From Strigamia acuminata (Eukaryota > Arthropoda > Chilopoda > Geophilomorpha > Linotaeniidae), in NCBI GenBank assembly GCA_949358305.1, contig OX442314.1:40494581-40558580 (forward strand): a DNA stretch of 64,000 nt, written 5' to 3'. The notes below the pieces were generated by a model. That model was not told the origin of the DNA, did not search any database, and saw nothing but the letters and a program-made list of their open reading frames with translations. The position numbers and the translations under genes are program-made. Positions 1 through 10,924 of the stretch are shown here, one piece after another; positions within the stretch are counted from its first letter, which is position 1; each line of letters opens with the position of its first letter.

Positions 1-478
1 ATGTTTTACTTGATTCATCACCACTGTATCTGGCAACAGTTTTTTCCACTGATATGCTTAAAATTTGAGTGGCAAATTTTACTCGCATATCTTCCCTGCA
101 CAAGTTAAATTGTGCAAAAGACGAGAAAAATTAATTTTAAAGTACTGCACATTTTTTTACTAACCTGATCTCCTAGCTTCTTGGGCTATTTCCTCCCAAG
201 CTTTTATCTAGGATCTTCCTTGCAATAAATAAATGGTCTTAAACATACAATTTCTCCTCAAAAGAAGATGTCACAAGCAGCAGAGTCGTGTTTTCTGTGG
301 GCGCCGCCATCTTGAAAAGCATGAATTGCTGCTTCAAAGTTAAAAATATTTAACAGGTGCTTTGTGCGCTAACTGGTGACGCGCTTTGGCAACGCGCTTG
401 ACAATGCAGGTAGGGTTCACATGCAATGCATGAACACAAAGCACGAATCGTGCTTTAAAGCTGCTTTTCAGCAGACAT
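1..478. other. No gene; small hairpin
   Basis: No coding signal is visible. A short inverted repeat spans 409-489: GGTAGGGTTCACATG on the left answers CATGTGAACCCACC on the right with one indel, and a perfect 19-bp palindrome (AAAGCACGAATCGTGCTTT) lies between. This looks like a small non-autonomous element or part of one. The first 40 bases resemble 29217-29250 (TTGATTCATCACCAC), which fits the same repeat family on both sides of the window. Confidence 0.4.
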
Positions 479-818
479 GTGAACCCACCTTTAGACATTG
501 AAAAAGTTTGCTATTGGTTTTGTGGCCATCACAAACAAGTGCAAGAACTCAAATATCCTGCAGTTCAAGTTCACAAACAGCACTCCATACCGTCGCCACT
601 AACTCCTTTGCTTGAATATTTTTTATGGGATAATGCGCAAAAAGGCCACAACAAATTTGATGAAATTCCTCTTTTAAAATTTCATTTACAGCTTTCTTTG
701 ATAGTCCGTTTGTCTTATCAAATCCCGCATCACGCCGACGTAGTGTTCTTTCTGAGGGAAGACTAATAAAATCAAAATTTCTCAATGATCTGTAAGTGTT
801 TCTGGATTTGTGCATCAA
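479..818 (-). pseudogene. P-element (THAP9-like) transposase fragment
   Basis: On the minus strand the reading starts with a helix-turn-helix region (SLPSERTLRRRDAGF, then KKAVNEIL). It jumps to a segment of the RNase H-like fold (FHQICCGLFAHYPIKN, then LVATVWSAVCELELQD). After one stop it reaches LALVCDGHKTNSKLF, the usual context of the second catalytic aspartate of P-type transposases. The block with the first catalytic Asp is missing, so this is a deleted, stop-bearing copy. Its 5' side joins a BEL/Pao-like integrase piece (819-985). A related copy lies at 29593-29965, and the helix-turn-helix part recurs at 34341-34526. Confidence 0.6.
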
Positions 819-985
819 GTAGGTCGAGAGTTGATCATAGTTTCGACCCCGCAAAGAGTTGTTGTCAATTCCTCAAAATTGAGCACCCTTCATCCCAATA
901 TCTTCTTCAGACTCTTTGACCGAGCGGATTATTTTTTCCCAAAATCTGCCCCACCAAGCTGCTCTTTCCACGATACACTTTTATT
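819..985 (-). pseudogene. BEL/Pao-type integrase fragment
   Basis: Minus-strand frames give AAWWGRFWEKIIRSVK, then a frameshifted stretch, then a degenerate match to the INSRP motif. This is the order seen at the C-terminal end of BEL/Pao integrases (WWGGFWERLVRSVK ... LTFEEL ... EVE..INSRPLTY). The fragment is broken by stops and frameshifts. At INSRP it runs without a gap into the P-type helix-turn-helix of 479-818, and the same junction recurs at 34341-34645. The call rests on motif order only. Confidence 0.5.
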
Positions 986-2047
986 CGATCATTGGATTAT
1001 TGGACCGGGATACAATAGGAACTGCCGAAATTTTGTTGCCTTCCATCGGTCAACTTCTAGAAGATTTCTTGGCTTCCTAGCGAAATCTGATGCAGTATGT
1101 TTTCGAATTCTCAATAGTAATGCATTTATTTGATTAACTTGGTCATTAATAAAAGTTCTGTATGATAACTTGGTTCCTCGTATCCAAGTTACCATTAAAT
1201 TCTTCATCACCCCAAGACAAACGAGGTGCATGTAATCTAGTGGAAATGCATCAACCATATTTATTGGCAAGTCCTCCAGTGGGGAACGCCCCAATTTATG
1301 TTGATCTTACTCCACTGATCGATAAATGCAATTTGTTCGTAATGGTGCATCTATTTCTTCAAACACAATGCGCCTCTCATGGCAATTACCTTTAATTATG
1401 CATTTGTTGCAGCAATAATAACCAGTGTGTGATTTTGTGCGTGTTATGTTCGCTCTTGCTGGTGCATCACATACAAATCGTTTGATTGTTACAGGGATGT
1501 TTCTGTTTGGTGTGTGCAAGTCATCATTAATCAACGAATTAGCTTCTTCAATAAACGTTTCCAAGTAATCTTCCACTTGATCAGGCTTTCCTTTCCCACA
1601 AAAAGTCCCTATTTCAAATGGTGGAGTCGGAGAGTCTGTGATAAGTCCTAAAATAGGCCATAATTGTTGGTTTGAACTCTTTGCTATTGGCAAGCCGTCA
1701 ACATTAATTTCTAAATCTATTTTCTTAACATTTAAATTTTCAACAAAATGTTGGAGTTAATTGGTCATGTTGAAATGACAATATTTTCCTGGTGTCACAT
1801 CATTACTACTACTTGTTGTCTTCAAAAGCGTTCTCGCAAAACTTGGCAAATCTTGAAAACAGGAATGCTTTTTTAAACCTTTCAATAGGTAACCGATTGC
1901 ATTTTGAGCAACATTAAATTTGAATGCAAATTCACGTAAGAATGTGTCAATTTTGAATTCTTCATATGGGCTGGTGGATGCAGTTTGATGAATCATGAAC
2001 TGACTCATCATCTGAGAAATTGTAGAGTGAAGAATCACAGAGCAAAT
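986..2047 (-). pseudogene. tnp2-like (CACTA/EnSpm-type) transposase, decayed
   Basis: Read on the minus strand. The 5' part (about 1757-2047) has the pattern FNVAQNAIGYLLKGLKKH followed by LPSFARTLLKT. The middle (1307-1693) has LPIAKSSNQQLWPILGLI, GTFCGKGKPDQVEDYLE, a Cys-rich HTGYYCCNKCIIKG and ERRIVF. The 3' part (989-1294) has DAFPLDYMHLVCLGVMKN and ARKPRNLLEVDRWKATEF-like sequence ending in FRQFLLYPG. This order is typical of invertebrate transposases related to plant tnp2. At least two frameshifts or stops separate the blocks, so the copy is dead. An acceptor-like CAAATCT... (TTAAATTTAG on the minus strand) at 2047 could join it to the THAP exon at 2104-2297. Confidence 0.6.
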
Positions 2048-2103
2048 CTAAATTTAAGGTGTATGGATTAAATGATTGAAAACTATTATTTAAACGAACT
2101 TAC

Positions 2104-2297
2104 GATTCATGGCGACAAGCCTGTATCCATATCTGTCTTCTTACTTGTTCCCATGGTTTATTTGGGAATGAATATAAATGCAGTACCGGTATTTTCTTAT
2201 TACAGTTTTTATACGTGTTTTTGCAACTAACCACACAACAATTGTGTCTGCTTTTGCTAACTTCTTTCCTGCTTTTAGAAGGCATGAAACGATGCAC
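2104..2297 (-). CDS. THAP-type zinc finger exon (first half)
   Basis: A minus-strand ATG at 2297 opens a basic leader, then CCVVSCKNTYKN, HLYSFPNKPWEQ and RRQIWIQACR. That is the first half of a C2CH THAP DNA-binding finger (C-x4-C, then the aromatic and basic positions). The exon ends in a good donor, AATC|GTAAGT, at 2104. The second half (C-x2-H and AVPT) is not found directly downstream, so the exon is partial. It probably belongs to the adjacent tnp2-like element or to a THAP-bearing Harbinger-like element nearby. Confidence 0.5.
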
Positions 2298-2389
2298 GCA
2301 TAATCAAAATCAACACGCGACTACCGGTAACTGTATTTCGTTTTGGGCATAAAATCTATATATATGACTGCTACTATGATTAAAACAAC

Positions 2390-2975
2390 TCACAATTGAA
2401 GATAGATTCGAGTTAAATACCTGTAATTTATAATCAACATCCACCCATTGATGATTATCCATTGGTGGATTTCATTTACAACTTTCTTTGATAGTCTTTT
2501 TTTATTATCTTTATCTTGTAATTGTTCAAAGAAAGCTAAAAACAAACTGGCATTTGCCATACCAGTATAAAATGAAATCATTTTATCAGATTGCTTTATA
2601 TTTGTATAGCTCAGTATTAGGGCTGCTAACTTCTGATTTTTATTCGATAAAGTGGAGGCTTTCAATTCTAAATCTGTGATAACTGAATTATACTTCTCTT
2701 CCTTCTGTTTTTATTTACATCTTAATTCCGTTATTTTCCGATTCATTAAATTTCCAAGATCGCTTAAAGTACTTTTAAAAAAGTTCAGTTGCATTGCATC
2801 ATCATCATTTTCCTTATCCGAATGGTCCGTATCTGTGCTGTCGATGTTTGTATCGCTGTCATGCTGTGGGTGTTTTACAGATGACTGGCAAAATGCTCCA
2901 TTTTCAAAGTCATCTTCAGATTTGAGAGGCGATTTGCACATTGGAAGTTGTTTTTGTATCCATAGCAGTGACTGA
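2390..2975 (-). pseudogene. PIF/Harbinger-like (DDE_Tnp_4) transposase, N-terminal part, copy A
   Basis: The minus strand carries an acidic segment rich in Asp and Ser (2711-2941), then after a frame change a coiled-coil stretch (LKASTLSNKNQKLAALI-like), then SDKMISFYTGMANASLFLAF. The F-Y-T-G-x-x-N motif marks the helical region that precedes the catalytic domain in DDE_Tnp_4 transposases, many of which carry THAP fingers. The catalytic domain is absent here. Bases 2560-2700 closely match 30910-31060 (copy B). Confidence 0.55.
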
Positions 2976-2989
2976 TGATGATTTATTAT

Positions 2990-3690
2990 TAAAAGTTCCA
3001 GTGAAATTTAAGTGGAAAAATGCATTTTCAAGTAAAAATCAAATGCAAAATGCATTTTCAAGTGAAAAAATGTGTTTTTAAGTGAAAAAATGGAATTTTT
3101 ACGAGAAATTAAAAAACGTTTTCAAGTGATATACAACTGAAAAATGCATTTCCACGAAAAAAAACGAGTTTTCAAGTGAAATCCATGATGAAAAATGTAT
3201 TTTCAAGTCAAAAAATGTGTTTTTAAGTGAAAAATGAATTTTCATGAGAAATTAAAAAACGTTTTTGACTGAAATCCAAGTGAAAAAATGAATTTTCACG
3301 ATAAAAAATGTGAAAAAAAATGAATTTTCACGATTTGAGTGACAAAATGCACACTTTCACGAGAAAAAAAGTTTTCCAGTGAAATTTAAGTGGGAAAATG
3401 CATTTTCAAGTAAAAATCAAATGCAAAATGCATTTTCAAGTGAAGTTCAAGCGAAAAAAATTCACTTTCACGAGAAATTAAAAAACGTTTTCAAGTGAAA
3501 TCCGAGTGAAAAAATGCATTTTCTCGAGAAAAATGAGTTTTTACGTCAAGTTCACGTGACAAAATGCATTTTCACGAGAAACAAATGTCTTTCTATGTAT
3601 AAAAATGCATTTTAACGAGATAAAGTGAAAAAAATGCATTTTCAAGTGAAAAAATGAATTTTCACGAGAAATTAAAAACGTTTTCAATTT
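2990..3690. repeat. Degenerate A-rich minisatellite
   Basis: About 700 bp made of variants of GTGAAAAAATGCATTTTCA and AAGTGAAAAAATGTGTTTTT. A longer segment, ACGAGAAATTAAAAAACGTT, recurs at about 3098, 3240, 3470 and 3665, so short units are embedded in a higher-order repeat of roughly 150-200 bp. No ORF is convincing. A simpler array of similar style lies inside the palindrome at 54300-54500. Confidence 0.75.
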
Positions 3691-3988
3691 TTTTTACTTC
3701 AGAGTTAATTATACATTTCTTACTATTTTTCAACTGTTTTTGACAACGCTATTTGGTTATTTAGGATAATTTGATTCTTTGTTTTCTATCTGTTTGATCA
3801 TCTGTCGATGAATCATTTATTCCTGAAAGATTAAATGATTGTATGCATCTACTATGTACTTAAATGCATAATAAACACGTGTTTATATTATTTTATTGTT
3901 ACACTATTTTTTTTACTTTTTCGATGGATTTGAAATGTCATAAAACAATGATCCATTATTCCAACAGCTGTGATGGAAGAAACAATGG
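3691..3988. other. AT-rich, no recognised feature
   Basis: AT-rich sequence between the minisatellite and the zinc-finger exon. No coding stretch, inverted repeat or tandem repeat was seen. Confidence 0.4.
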
Positions 3989-4273
3989 TTACATTTTACA
4001 TCTCTGTGTAATTGACCAATGGCCACCTCTCAGACGAAAAACAGATTCTTTTTCTATTTTGCTATTCCTTAATTCAGTTGCATCTTTCAGGATCTGTTGG
4101 TATTCCTCTGATTCTGATAAATCTGGATGCAATTTTTTTATATGTCTATCTAAACGGCTATACTTTTTTTTACATTTCATACAACTCTCTCTGTCGTCTA
4201 TCGTTTTCTGCACAGCTTTTAAGATTCGCTTCTCCATTTCCTCTAACGCGCCCCTCTGTACCACAACAGTATC
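3989..4273 (-). CDS. C2H2-type zinc-finger exon, partial
   Basis: A minus-strand exon begins after the acceptor TATTTCCAG at 4274 and stays open for about 94 codons to a TAA at 3989-3991. It encodes an acidic/basic helix (RGALEEMEKRILKAV), then CMKCKKKYSRLDRHIKKLH, which is C-x2-C-x9-H-x4-H spacing, then acidic residues and a basic tail. The finger resembles those of invertebrate repeat-associated DNA-binding proteins. No upstream exon was found, so this is either the last exon of a small gene or an orphan transposon exon. Confidence 0.4.
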   Translation of the reverse strand, partial: DTVVVQRGALEEMEKRILKAVQKTIDDRESCMKCKKKYSRLDRHIKKLHPDLSESEEYQQILKDATELRNSKIEKESVFRLRGGHWSITQRCKM

Positions 4274-4299
4274 CTGGAAATAAAGAAGACAAAATAAGC

Positions 4300-5350
4300 A
4301 AATAAGTGAACACAACAGTCGACGATCGAAGAAAGAACCAAGGTGCGAACAGGCACATATTTAATTCTTCTTTTTTTTGGTAGCTAGAAAAAAGAAAGTG
4401 TTAGTATTAGCTAGGCTAAACTGATTGATATGGAGTTTGTCCATATTAAAATGTACCAATTTTCAGGATTCTTGTCATTGAGGAAAAGATATTCTACAAA
4501 GGCCCAATTTGCTAATTTTTCTTCTGCTGTAAAGATAACTTTTTCTTCTGATACTCATCCTTGCTAACAGGCTGTAGCATTTCCTGCAGCCCAGATTTTT
4601 CCTGTTCCCACCAAAATCATAGCGTCTACATCCTGTAATCCCTGGATGTTGTTGCAACTCTTTGATTACTCAAACATTTTATTACTAAATTACAACATTA
4701 AGGATAATCCTTTTATTTATGATAATTTGGGATTACTACAGTATTGTAATTTGTCCAGAAATAGTGAAATTGTGTGAACAGTATGATCACTAGAGAGCAA
4801 TCCAGCAATCTCAATCAGGGAACTTACTTTATTTGGGTGCTTAGCAACTAATGGCTTTTGTACATTTCCACATCTAGATCCGAAATCTGAAAATGTCTAA
4901 GAATTCTTTTACTTACCGGTAATTCCTTTATTTTTAATGTCATATTCCTTTCTTTTTTTTTGTTTGAGCTTTGAATCTAAAAAACATATTATAATTTTTG
5001 TATTACTGTCAGGTCAGGGACCACCTTTAAAATGCCTTCAGATAATTATCAATGTGACGAGAATAAAGGAGCAAGAAAAAAAATAACTTTATCTAACCAA
5101 AAAGGCTAAATAATGTCCGGAATTGTGGTTGAGCTACTCGTACTGTGATGGCATTGCAAACGATAACTAATGTCATATTCCTTTCTCTTTTTTTTTGTTT
5201 GAGCTTTGAATCTCCGTAGTCTGCATCACCCATTGGTGTAGCTTGTATAATTTTTCTAGGCTTGTAACTTTTGGCTGAAATAGTAGAAATATTATTTTAA
5301 CAAATAATTATAAATAATTTATTAAGTTTACCAACAACAGCTGCTCGGTG
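4300..5350. other. Transposon-derived noncoding sequence with repeated segments
   Basis: No sound ORF. A segment reading TAATGTCATATTCCTTTCTT followed by TTTGTTTGAGCTTTGAATCT occurs at about 4936-4985 and again at 5165-5213. A longer version with GTGATGGCATTGCAAACGAT in front occurs at 5105-5213 and at 28147-28235. On the minus strand these contain a splice-like junction, so they are probably noncoding parts of one transposon family. Confidence 0.45.
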
Positions 5351-5359
5351 TACTTTGTT

Positions 5360-6671
5360 CTATTGTAATTGGTTTTGCCGTCTGTTGATGAATGCAGCTG
5401 TCACATTTCGAGGACTTCTTTTAAACATGGTCTGATGAACTACTCCGTGCAGATCATTTGAGGAGTTAAATGAAACTATGGCAGCTTCACACCGACTCTG
5501 GTAAGAATGCCTGCTACCATAATTCACCCGCTTTCCTCCAATGAATTTTGCTATCACGGAATTGACATTTTCGACGATGTTGTTTGTCACATCATAGATT
5601 AAACTGCAAGCATTGTTATAAACTTCAATAACTCTGTGAAAAGTCCTGTGGTTGAAATTTCTGGACAACATTTTTTTCATTTTCCTTTGCACCGGAGCAA
5701 AAGTAGGCGTCAAAATTTTGATGATCTCCGAATATATGGTATGGGCCGTTTTTTATGTCTTTCTTCAGAAGTTCTGTCCTCCTGGCTAGAGATAAGTCGG
5801 TCTGTTGCTTTCGGTATTTCAGTCCTCAATCGCAAGAGTTGCGATTTTACAAGTCTTCTTTGCGCTGGTGTCCCAAGCTTGGTATTTGTAGCAACATCTT
5901 TGATTTTGTTGCAATAATTGTGTAGAATATGGTTTCTACACTCAATTTTCTCTATTAGCAATCCATGACCATATGGCATAGCATCTAACAATTTCTTGTA
6001 GACTCTACTGTCGCCGTCTCCAATTGGACGTGCAAATTTTACCCCGTGCATCTGCTCACTTCTTCTGAACCCTTCTACAATCCCATCTGCTTCCATGCCT
6101 CCAGAACTTGCTGTCCAATTTTTATAGCATTTGTGAGTCGGCATAGTCACTTGTTTGGTTTCATAGTATGTACAAAGGGAGCAATATTTATTTCGAATAG
6201 CCGCATAAAGGATTTTTTTTGTCCTAGCACCGAGGATAATTGCCTGGAATATATTTATAATTTGCAAATGAAAAAGAATGTAATGTAACAATCCTACCAC
6301 GCCAGATGAAGAATTGTACTTAGTTCCATAAGACCTGGTAGCACATGACCCATCAGCAACAACTGTAATTAGTGGAACACCAAAACTGTCCACGTCGTTA
6401 TTTTCTCTAGCTAGGCGTGCTTCTTAGCTTCTTCTTTTCCAGCCATTTCTATTTCTCGCCATGCAGCCTCGTGATATATTTCACCTAGGTCTGTTTGTGT
6501 CTTGTTAAAAGTTTCTTTGGCCATAACTGGAACATCAAGTACTGCCATGACTTCTTCCAACTGTGAAAATCTACCGCCGGTTGTCAGTATTCCTGACACT
6601 GCTGATTCATTGGCATTCATTTTCCCATCGTCTAGTGGTTCACTGCGCAACTTCTGTTGTAGCTTACACAC
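5360..6671 (-). pseudogene. Mutator-like transposase (Mutator domain family)
   Basis: The minus strand reads LTTGGRFSQLEEVMAVLDVP, VMAKETFNKTQTDLGEIY, then after one frameshift near 6400 DSFGVPLITVVADGS, RSYGTKYNSSSG, RNKYCSLCTYYE, THKCYKNWTASSGGMEAD, FARPIGDGDSRVYKKLL, and a C-terminal NIVENVNSVIAKFIGGKRV. These motifs follow the order of the arthropod Mutator-type transposase family. A short intron (about 6243-6295, donor GTAGGATTG, acceptor TATTCCAG) sits after the SSG segment and happens to stay open. The frameshift at AAGCAC/GCCTAG makes this copy inactive as it stands. Confidence 0.7.
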
Positions 6672-6785
6672 ATCGAATGCAAGCCTTCTCTGGTCTCCTG
6701 AACAAGTTCCATATCACTGAAGGTGCAGTTGAATGGTTCATGATTGTTCATTTTCTGGATGCTTGCAAACAAATGCTTTGCATCC

Positions 6786-7021
6786 TGTGGTGTATTAACA
6801 CCACAAGGAATTTATGCAGGCTTTATTGCATTGAATTAGTACATTGTATTGCCAATAATACAATGTACAAAGCAGCATGTAGCTTTCATCTTTTTCCCTC
6901 TAGTGACAGTTGGTCAGGTTACTGACAAATAAATCTACTCTGTTTAGAAGAGTGGAGGATGAAGTTTTGGCCCAACTGGTTTCCTGTGTTTTATTTCCCA
7001 TCTCCAGGGCAAAGATGGTAA
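6786..7021 (+). mobile_element. LTR, plus orientation (inverted partner of 8079-8314)
   Basis: This 236-bp block starts TGTGGTGTATTAACACCACA and ends at GATGGTAA. It is the reverse complement, nearly base for base, of 8079-8314. The gag fragment between the two reads on the minus strand, so this copy is in the wrong orientation to be that element's 3' LTR. It must come from a second insertion or from a rearrangement. Confidence 0.7.
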
Positions 7022-7476
7022 TCTCCCTTCTCTGCAAGACCGCGGAGAACAGCAACATACGCAGCTACAGACTCCTTTGGCTGGCGTACTCGCTTGCGTA
7101 ACCGGTTCCGGATAATAATTGGAGGCACCACCGGACTGAAATATGCTTTTATCTTTCCGACTATATCCTCATAAGACAAATCCGAAATCGTTGTCGGGGC
7201 AGTCAACTTGTGTAGCAGGGCATGGGTATCTGCGCCCATCGAGACCACCAAGAACATCTTCAAATTGTCCTTATCCGAATAGAATTTGTGTAGCTTCGCC
7301 ATGAACTCGAACCGTTCAACCCACAAACTCCAATCCGTCTCGGTTTTGCCTTGAAATGGGGGCACGTGCGCCACATAGGCTGTCCCAGCTCCGCTTGTTG
7401 ACGCCATTCCGGATAGACTTGTCTGCGACTCCTGGTTTACGCCAGCTACCAATTCCGGGTCATCGTCACTATCCAC
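7022..7476 (-). pseudogene. Gypsy-type gag (capsid), 3'-truncated
   Basis: A minus-strand ORF with an acidic Ser/Gly-rich leader, then VPPFQGKTETDWSLWVERFE, the start of the capsid in Ty3/Gypsy elements of the K02A2.6/Mag type, then LHKLTAPTTISDLSYEDIV and KRVRQPKESVAAYVAVLRGL. It breaks at about codon 150, exactly where the inverted LTR at 6786-7021 begins. The breakpoint falls in a TTACCATCTTTGCC stretch that also occurs at the inner end of the other LTR. No zinc knuckle or pol follows. Confidence 0.7.
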
Positions 7477-8052
7477 CGCCGCCGGGTAACTTGTCAGTCG
7501 TGACTCCGTGATTGCGATGAAATCCGGTCCAACAATCCAGATAAGTGCAACAATTCAGTGAGTGCTCTCACTTCCCAGACCTGCCCTGACCCCCTTCCCA
7601 GTAGGTACTTCTCCGAGGAGCTAAGCTGGGTTCAGCACTGGCCAGCCTCTCCTGGGAGGTGGCTTGATGTGTGCAGCTATTATCCCCTTACCGTACCCTA
7701 GTGGGAAAAGGAAACCCTAGCACTACCTAAGCTGAGAGCTTATAATGACACAGTGTTGCGTTGGCATTGTCAGGGGCATTCTTTGGGCTCTTTGTTCCCT
7801 GGTGTCATTGTTGCGGCCCTTTGTTGCTCAGACGATGGCTGGAGTCATTGTTGACCTCCTGGTGACAAAATCTGAAGTTAGGCTTAATAACCCTAGATAG
7901 GCCTAACTGGGCCTAGTAACCCTAGCAAGTCCCAAGTAATACTAGTTAGGCCTGAGCCAGGCCTAACTATCTGAAAATACAGAAAAGAAAGACAGAATCC
8001 ATTCCAAAAAAAAAATTTTAAAGATACAGTTCACCTCTCTTTAATCCAGGGT
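7477..8052 (-). other. Retrotransposon leader region
   Basis: Noncoding sequence between the putative primer-binding site and gag. It includes a run of TAGGCCTAACT/AGGCCTAGT variants at 7870-7975 that looks like a short diverged tandem repeat. No ORF of note. Confidence 0.4.
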
Positions 8053-8075
8053 TCTGCTGTCCTGTTCAGGGTGCC
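8053..8075 (-). promoter_or_regulatory. Putative primer-binding site
   Basis: Directly inside the minus-strand LTR the sequence reads TGGCACCCTGAACAGGAC, which resembles retroelement primer-binding sites that pair with a tRNA 3' end. Its place between LTR and gag supports the minus orientation of this element. Confidence 0.45.
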
Positions 8076-8078
8076 ACT

Positions 8079-8314
8079 TTACCATCTTTGCCCTGGAGAT
8101 GGGAAATAAAACACAGGAAACCAGTTGGGCCAAAACTTCATCCTCCACTCTTCTAAACAGAGTAGATTTATTTGTCAGTAACCTGACCAACTGTCACTAG
8201 AGGGAAAAAGATGAAAGCTACATGCTGCTTTGTACATTGTATTATTGGCAATACAATGTACTAATTCAATGCAATAAAGCCTGCATAAATTCCTTGTGGT
8301 GTTAATACACCACA
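8079..8314 (-). mobile_element. LTR (5' LTR of minus-strand Gypsy element)
   Basis: Read on the minus strand it starts TGTGGTGTATTAACACCACA and contains the same 236 bases as 6786-7021, here in the expected orientation: LTR, primer-binding site, leader, gag. The near identity of the two LTRs shows that the arrangement is fairly recent. Confidence 0.7.
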
Positions 8315-8593
8315 CATCCACAAGACGACGACTGGTCAGACTACAAATGTACGAAACAAGTTGTAAACTTGTCAAAAACAATTTGACAGCTGACTAAAGA
8401 ATAACATAACACGACACAGCTAGTTCAATTCAAAAGTGATTTTATTATCAAACAATCCCTCTTTATATATCTCAGTGGTCAGCTCTGATTGGCTGACCCC
8501 AAGGAACAGCCCCCGATTGGCTGTTTGTCCCCAAAACGTTTAGCGGACATATTCTTGTATGCCCGCCCGCCCCCTAGCGATCGTTATCGCCAG
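8315..8593. other. Possible terminal repeat remnant
   Basis: Noncoding. It contains TGATTTTATTATCAAACAAT and a duplicated short phrase (GATTGGCTG at two places in 8490-8525). It could be part of another LTR, but no partner was seen in the window. Confidence 0.25.
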
Positions 8594-9334
8594 TCAAACC
8601 CGAAAAACTCCACACTCGGTCATCCGACTAAATGTCGGCGCCCTCGCCGACGCTTTGTCATTTCGTCTGCTCTCGACATCGTGTCGTCCTCGTGACGTTC
8701 CCCGATACAATCTGCTGAGCTTGCCCCCATTGCGCTGCATCGTGATCGCCTTCCTTCGTTTCGTGAGCCAATTTCGATTCGTCTTTCCTTTACCTTGATT
8801 TGTTTCCATATTTCTTCGTCGTCTGCGCTCTTTCCTCCCGTCTCGAATCATCTCGGCTTCGTTTCGATTCTCGTTTTGATTGTCGTGCTCGTCATCGCTT
8901 TTATCTTGATCGCCTTCGTGTTTATTGTCGTCGCGCTTGCCTTCATCGTCGTTTGATCTCGTATCAATTCCCGCCTTAGCAATCTGTGGACATGCGTCAA
9001 TTTCGCCGATTCCACTCAAATATGCGCCTATTCCATCTGTCCTTGCATCTGTGTCTGATTTAAATACTTAGGCATTTGTCCCGTCCTTTTCGGCTTGGAA
9101 CTCGCGTCTATCTCTATCGCTCTCTTCTTTGCTCCCGAACGTCTCGTTTCGCGTTTCTCTGCATGGCAGAAGCTCGTCTAATTCGTCGTTCACGTCGAAT
9201 TCAATTCCGCCCTTGTCGAATCCATCCAACTCCGCAACACATTCGTCCTGCGGTTTGTTCGCCTCCTCATCCTGAATCAGATTCGCACAAAACTCCCCCT
9301 TTTCGACGTCAAGTTCGTCTGGTTGCGCATCCAA
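8594..9334 (-). CDS. Low-complexity charged ORF pair, unknown
   Basis: Two minus-strand ORFs, 9068-9334 (acidic: many Asp and Glu, e.g. DELDVEKGEF) and 8594-9019 (mixed, then strongly basic: RRRRRNME and similar). The DNA is richer in C+G than its surroundings and is built from loose variants of CGAAxx/TCGxxT, so the charge bias partly reflects the repeat. Neither ORF has a recognisable fold. They may be a decayed retroelement ORF or chance ORFs in a CpG-rich simple sequence. Confidence 0.25.
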
Positions 9335-9439
9335 CTCCTCCGACTTCGTATCAACTTCGCCTTGATTCGCATCAAATTCGTTCGAACTCGCATCTCGATT
9401 CTCTTCGTCCGTATCTCGATTTACTTTGCTTTTTAGAGT

Positions 9440-10924
9440 ATTAGAGTATTAGAGTATTACTTATTCAGTAAATATTCGTAATAATTCTGCTTACATAAAG
9501 TTGGCAATTTAACTACACATTTACCGTTGAGTAAATGCTATATGTAGCTAATCTTCAGTCTTGGCAATTCTAGAAGAGGTATCCATGTTTATGCATAATG
9601 GTAAGTTATGACATAAACCAGTTGGGGATTTAATCTAACTAAACTTTTCCGAGTTTAGTTATTTCAATCCTGAATTGATACATTTTCGACACGCTGTTCG
9701 GCAGCCGTGGTTTACTGTATCTGGCAGGCCTTGTGGAACACTGTGGATTGAATAAAGTGCCCGACGGTATTCATCACCCATCGCCGGACACAATCTCCTC
9801 ACGGCTACGCAGCTGTCATCGGGCACCCGGACATGGGGGCATCATAACACCCATCTCCACGTCAAGTGTACGCCGTATGCAGGTTGTCATAGGCCCGCAG
9901 AGTATGGGGCATTGACTGCGCAATCAACAGACAAGCAAGTGTCTGCGCAATCAACATGACAACCGGAGTAGTAGAAAGGGCTCAAGAAAACATATAGTCA
10001 AAATATCTGGTCAAGAGCGAGCTACTTCCTGTTGCGAGGAAGTATATACTCGGGGTAAACAATAACTTTGTGACGATGACTACCCGGGATAGGAATTATA
10101 GCTAAAAGAACAAGTGGAACTGCTGAGTGTAGTAAAGTGCAAATAACGAAGCGTTTATGTTTATCAAAACATAGAACATTTATTAAGTCGGGATAAAGTT
10201 ATATAATAACTATGGCCGACAAATGGCCAGTAAAATACGAGTGTAACTAGCTATACAAAATGAGTGGCTCAAGAGCCCTAAAATAACGTTAACAGTTGTG
10301 TTCAGCCTTGAAAATAAGAGTGTGTAAAGTTCTTATTTCGGGCGTAAAAGATGTCGTCTGCAGTCGGACTGATTGTCGTCTGCTTCGGTTGGTTCTGTGT
10401 AACTAAATTATCCGAGGAATGCGGTTGTCTTTGCCGCATCGTCACAACTTGGGGTGACCATTGGTTTAAATATCTATTCATAGATATTTACCAATTGGTC
10501 TATTTATGATTATCAAAATAATCATAAATATGAGTTACTCAAAGTTAGACTTTAAATAAATAATTACACACGGATAAATTGTTTTACAACTTATCACGTG
10601 ACGTAATCAAACTTCTAGTTCCGTGGGAATATTAATTTGTAACTTATGAATATAAATCACAAATTATATATTTGAACTTGGTTCTAAACTCATCACAAAA
10701 GGAACTTCGAACATCATGTTGAATTTACGAATAAATCCAATCATGTAAAGTTATGAATTGAATTATTATATTACAAATAATCTAATAATCAAACATGACT
10801 AAACCTGTATAAATAAAATGATTATGAAAAGACCCTGTCGATTCTGTTGCACCAAAGTACAACCAGCCCAGAATTGAATCAATGGCGCTCACGTCAATCC
10901 AACACTAGGTTTGACCCTAATGTC
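9440..10924. other. Long noncoding stretch, probably retroelement terminal sequence
   Basis: No convincing ORF. It lies on the downstream (minus-strand) side of the candidate LTR start at 11664, so part of it may be that LTR or its flank. Several short inverted phrases (GTGACGATG near 10070 and CATCGTCAC near 10437) were seen. Confidence 0.3.
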
